A program made the translations under genes and the position numbers. Of a DNA stretch of 64,000 nt, positions 60,211-64,000 are shown one piece after another. This DNA is from Ophioderma brevispina. Lineage: Eukaryota > Echinodermata > Ophiuroidea > Amphilepidida > Ophiodermatidae. The notes under the pieces were generated by a model. The model did not search any database. It worked only from the letters and a program-made list of their open reading frames with translations, and was not told the origin of the DNA. The stretch is from assembly GCA_023653785.1 (NCBI GenBank), contig JAMKCH010049258.1, positions 1 to 64,000 on the forward strand, given 5' to 3'. Numbering within the stretch: position 1 is the first letter of the stretch; each line of letters begins with the position of its first letter.

Positions 60211-63200
60211 AGCCCTTTACACGTTGTCCTTCTTGCATGATGCTCCCTCTCCCTTTTCCCTCCACTTTCCCCGCCACCGAGCATATTTATCCACCCAAAC
60301 CGGCATTTTCCACTCTCCCACCCACCAGTTTGCGGAAACATCTGCACCCATTTTGGTTCAACCTCCTATGAATGAGTTGGGTATTTTATGTTAGAACTAC
60401 CACCATAGACTACAGCACCGGTCATCGTGTATAGCCAGGCCCCGGGAGGCTTAATAACTTTCATGACTGCCCCTCACAGCTCCCCCCGGTTATCACCCCT
60501 AGGCGATTCCGTCCTTGGAACTCCAATTTCTCCTGCTATCTCTCTTCTCGTTTTACTTCATCGCGCCATAAAACTCTTGGCGCTCTACCTGTACCGGAGG
60601 ACGCGACACACTAGGACACCCGAATAACCCACTCCGTACGTTTTCTAGATGACTAATATAAAGTCATAGCAGTCAGAAGCCCCCGTAAATTTCCGGTTTT
60701 ACCTTATTGTGATTTTTCAACCCTCCTGTTTCCTTTCTGATAGTCATGTAATTTTCTTTTAATACAATAGGAGTCGGAAGTCATTATGTTCGAAATCTAC
60801 CAAGTAATCCCGTCAAGGTCGTTTATTCTTATATCGTCTAAATTCTTGACGACCCACTTTGATCCTGTCTTGCCGTCCTTGCTAAGCCCTTGAGGCTAAC
60901 TTATTGTTCTCACCGCCAGTTTTTTTTATTTCACTTGTACAATGACGTTCTTCTTCAGATGATGGCTATTACATCTTTAGAAACCCATTTGTCTTTCCCA
61001 AAAAGATCTGTACATCTCTAGGTAGCATTGAGTGAGAACTTCTTGTCTGTTAAAATTACAAGCGTCAATTTTATATTGCATTCTTCTCTTACCATGAGTA
61101 CATAAGTGGTAAAGCACATCTTAGTTACACCAAAGGCACTCTTAGGTCGACAACATGATTTTGAATTGAGCTTCTCCTCAGTATAAAGGGACATCTCTCA
61201 AGTTGTGTATCATCTAGACAGTTTGCTACAATACGTTGCCTCCCTATAAAGGCGGGGGTTGGGTGGGGGGGGGGAGGGGGGGAATTCATTATAGGTGTTT
61301 TCATAGACCGACATAGTGATTATTTAATCCGAAGTTCACATTATTCTTAAGTAACGGGCCATCTGTTCCATTCCAAAGTTCGAAGTAAACAGCTTGCACT
61401 AAGTCCATAGAATCAATCATGGGACAGGTTCGTTACCTGTTTCTAGACAGTAACCGCTCTATACGGCTGGTGGGCTTTGTTTCTTGGCTTGGTAAGATTT
61501 ACTCATTCAGACGTACAATTTATTACAGTTTTTTCACCAGCATGGTTCTGGCCGACACAGAGGAGCTGAGAAGAATTCATAATCTTCCTCACATGTAGAG
61601 AAAGACTAATGTGGACATCCCATCTGATGCTTAAGGGGAGGACAGCAAATAGCCAGAACTCACTATTTTCCAAATTCCTACGACGAAACCCAAAACGGCC
61701 GTCAAAAGGACGCCCAGCAACACACTACGGGAGATTTTTACCGGTTACTGTCTGGGATTCGACACCCACTCTTCCGTAAAGAATTAGAGTCAGTTTATGG
61801 AAGTAAGGATTTTGCCTCCATTTTAAAGTCTGAGAAATCTCTTACAATTTCGCATCCTCAATCATACATCTAGAGCCTCTACCTAATGCTATTCACCAGC
61901 TGCGCATCAAACATGAAGTCCGGCCTCGTGACTTCGAATTGTGCTTAACCCTGAGCGGTTTTACAGCTAGCATCAGCGCGTTATTGGTGTATGTGTTAGC
62001 CGTAAATGATCGCCACTTACTTGGATAGTCGTGTTATCAATTATTTTGGAGCCCTTTATGGACCCCCACCTCGTAGTGCCATGTTTGCTTGTACTTGTTA
62101 CGATGCCAATCACTTGAAAGAGTCATTGAGAGCGATAGCTACCTTACTCATTTCTATCATGATCATATTGGCACTGTCACACAACTTCACGTCCGTATAT
62201 CATACATCCATGGGGTGAAACAGACTTCCCTTATTCACAGGCCCTTAAGATTCTTAATTTAGAAAATTGTTAGAAAGTCATCCTCTTTAGGCCTGAATTC
62301 ATTAATAAGGTTATGACATTGATTCTAGTAGGATCGATCTTATACGGCGGAATCATACAATGAGTTGCTTCACTGTTTTCCCTATATCCCTATACATAAG
62401 AGGAAGTTCGTTTGTTCCTACAGTTGAACCATTAAACGTTGACGGAGGAAGCCATCTTGTTTGTTCTTGTCTTCTACATGATCCAGAACTTGGTCTCTAA
62501 TCAGTCGTATGACGAACGAATCTCCGCGATCTGCCTCCCTTGTAACCCTCCCGACGTTATATCCTAGACCCCCGTGAAAGAACCCTACTCGCAAGCTTTT
62601 TTTGCAGAGTCCCTCTCTACGATTCCTCTCTGATAGTCATGGCTATGGACTCGAATTTTATATTTTTGCACCCCCCTACGCCATTATTACCCTTGTGTGA
62701 GACTTTCTCTGTGAGGGCGTTGATGCACCGTGAGCAATAGTTATTCTTACACAACCCCTTAGAGTCAGACTGTCCGGCAGAAACGTCGGCCAGGTCTGGA
62801 TTGATGCCACGATTTTACTTCCGCACTTCTCTCTGATAGATGCGAGCTATTCTATCATGTGACTTACTGTGTCTAAAATTTTTGTTTCGCACACCTTTTC
62901 TTCATGTAGTTCATCGCCATCGGCCTCAGACGGGACCGATCACCAGCCACAGACTCTGTCGTATGCTGGACTAGCGGCCCTGATCGGATAAAGTGTTTGT
63001 AGCGATGTTTGTCTAGTAGACCGATTTATCACCTGTTAGTGGCTTCAGTACTTCCTTGATCATCTTTAGTCTACCTTTACGATGCCGCATTACCCCCTCA
63101 CTACCCCCATAGTTGATGGCATTTGCCTACTTTCCCCCCCCCCCATGCAATGGATGTGTTCCTGCACCCCTATTTAACCGAGACCTCTGGATTGTACTGT

Positions 63201-64000
63201 GCCGATTTGACTTGAACCCCGTGCAGAGGACCGACCGAGCCTTATATTGTGGCCGCCTGCCACAGACCGAGTACGCTTCGTTCGTGGCACCGTATCCTGA
63301 CACGGCGTTGGACCCCGATTGGGATCCTGATTAGTTCGCGTAGCCCCCCACCCCTATCCCATCTGAACTACTTTCGATCGCCCCAGGCGTCACCGACGGT
63401 TGCATCAGGGAGAGGAATCGGCTGATCATAATTCCACACCGGAGACACCCCCCACCGAGGACGGACTCCGTAACATGTTATTTACTTAGGTGGACGTGGA
63501 TGATGTGTTGTGGAACGGACACGCCACTGTAGTATTGTTGGTACCATTTGAAAGAGGAGCATTAAATCTCAGTCCCCTAATCGTAACTCCATACCCATCA
63601 TGAATGACACTAACATCTCACACTTCCTTCACGAAGCCAACGACGAGGGTAAAAAACTTGCTGCTGAGTGTTCATTGGAAGACCATTTATCTAACCCCCT
63701 CATTCCGCACACATACCCCCCCCCTCACCCATACGACTCCCACCCCCAGTCTTGTACATGTTTCCACCTTCCTGACCATAAAGTCTCATCCTGCACCCCC
63801 CGAGACTTTTTCATCTACTCTCTGCAACATTCGGCCGGCCCTGCCGTCACCTTTTATTCATAATTAGTATTATCGTCTATCTGTATTGGTTACCCCACAC
63901 ACCCGGCGGCAAGCACGGCTCGAAATGTCCTGATGTTATTTCAAAACTTCATCACTCACTAACTGGGCGTACGTCTATATTTATATTTCTCTTACATACG
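60211..64000. other. Terminal region with no recognised gene
   Basis: Visibly richer in C and G than the first 55 kb, with short C and G runs (61267-61281, 63137-63145, 63719-63725). TCTGATAGTCATG recurs at about 60737 and 62629, and a related TCTGATAGATGCGAG at about 62834, hinting at a decayed repeat or the 5' (gag) side of the DIRS element. No open frame exceeds about 90 codons and none looks like a known protein. Confidence 0.45.

Overview
The window is non-coding-rich animal nuclear DNA. It is AT-rich, has long introns, tRNA-type features and many short inverted-repeat transposons, and no bacterial operon structure. The only host protein gene I can support is on the + strand. At least five exons (283-440, 2895-3108, 12732-12883, 18946-19039 or longer, 22259-22373) encode a corticotropin-releasing-hormone-binding protein (CRF-BP/CRHBP) orthologue, with the first exon(s) and signal peptide lying left of the window. 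Exon phases fit together, most splice sites are canonical, and the family cysteines appear in order. The species cannot be named from the sequence; an invertebrate, plausibly marine, is my inference from the diverged CRHBP and the MITE-dense, non-LTR and DIRS-rich repeat content.

Layout. 0-22.4 kb is the CRHBP gene, whose introns are packed with MITEs (several flanked by TTAA, others by TA), two non-LTR retrotransposon fragments, a local 1.3 kb duplication and tRNA-like SINE pieces. 22.4-41.8 kb is intergenic DNA with MITEs, including a 1.2 kb long-inverted-repeat element carrying a 5'-truncated LINE insertion with a clear 12-bp target-site duplication. 41.9-55.5 kb is a tandem duplication of a roughly 6.7 kb unit. 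Unit 1 carries a tRNA-Tyr(GTA) gene with an intron and two transposon insertions absent from unit 2. Unit 2 carries a diverged tRNA-Tyr copy and is split by 2.1 kb of strongly C-rich, G-poor sequence. 57.3-60.2 kb (minus strand) holds remnants of a DIRS-type (tyrosine recombinase) retrotransposon, broken by many frameshifts. 60.2-64 kb has no recognisable gene.

A theme runs through the window: paired copies differ by many 1-2 base indels, conserved proteins are frameshifted at short intervals, and there are odd homopolymers and a compositionally alien insert. This suggests partly unpolished long-read sequence, and possibly two haplotypes laid end to end, so frameshifts here should not be read as biology before the raw reads are checked.
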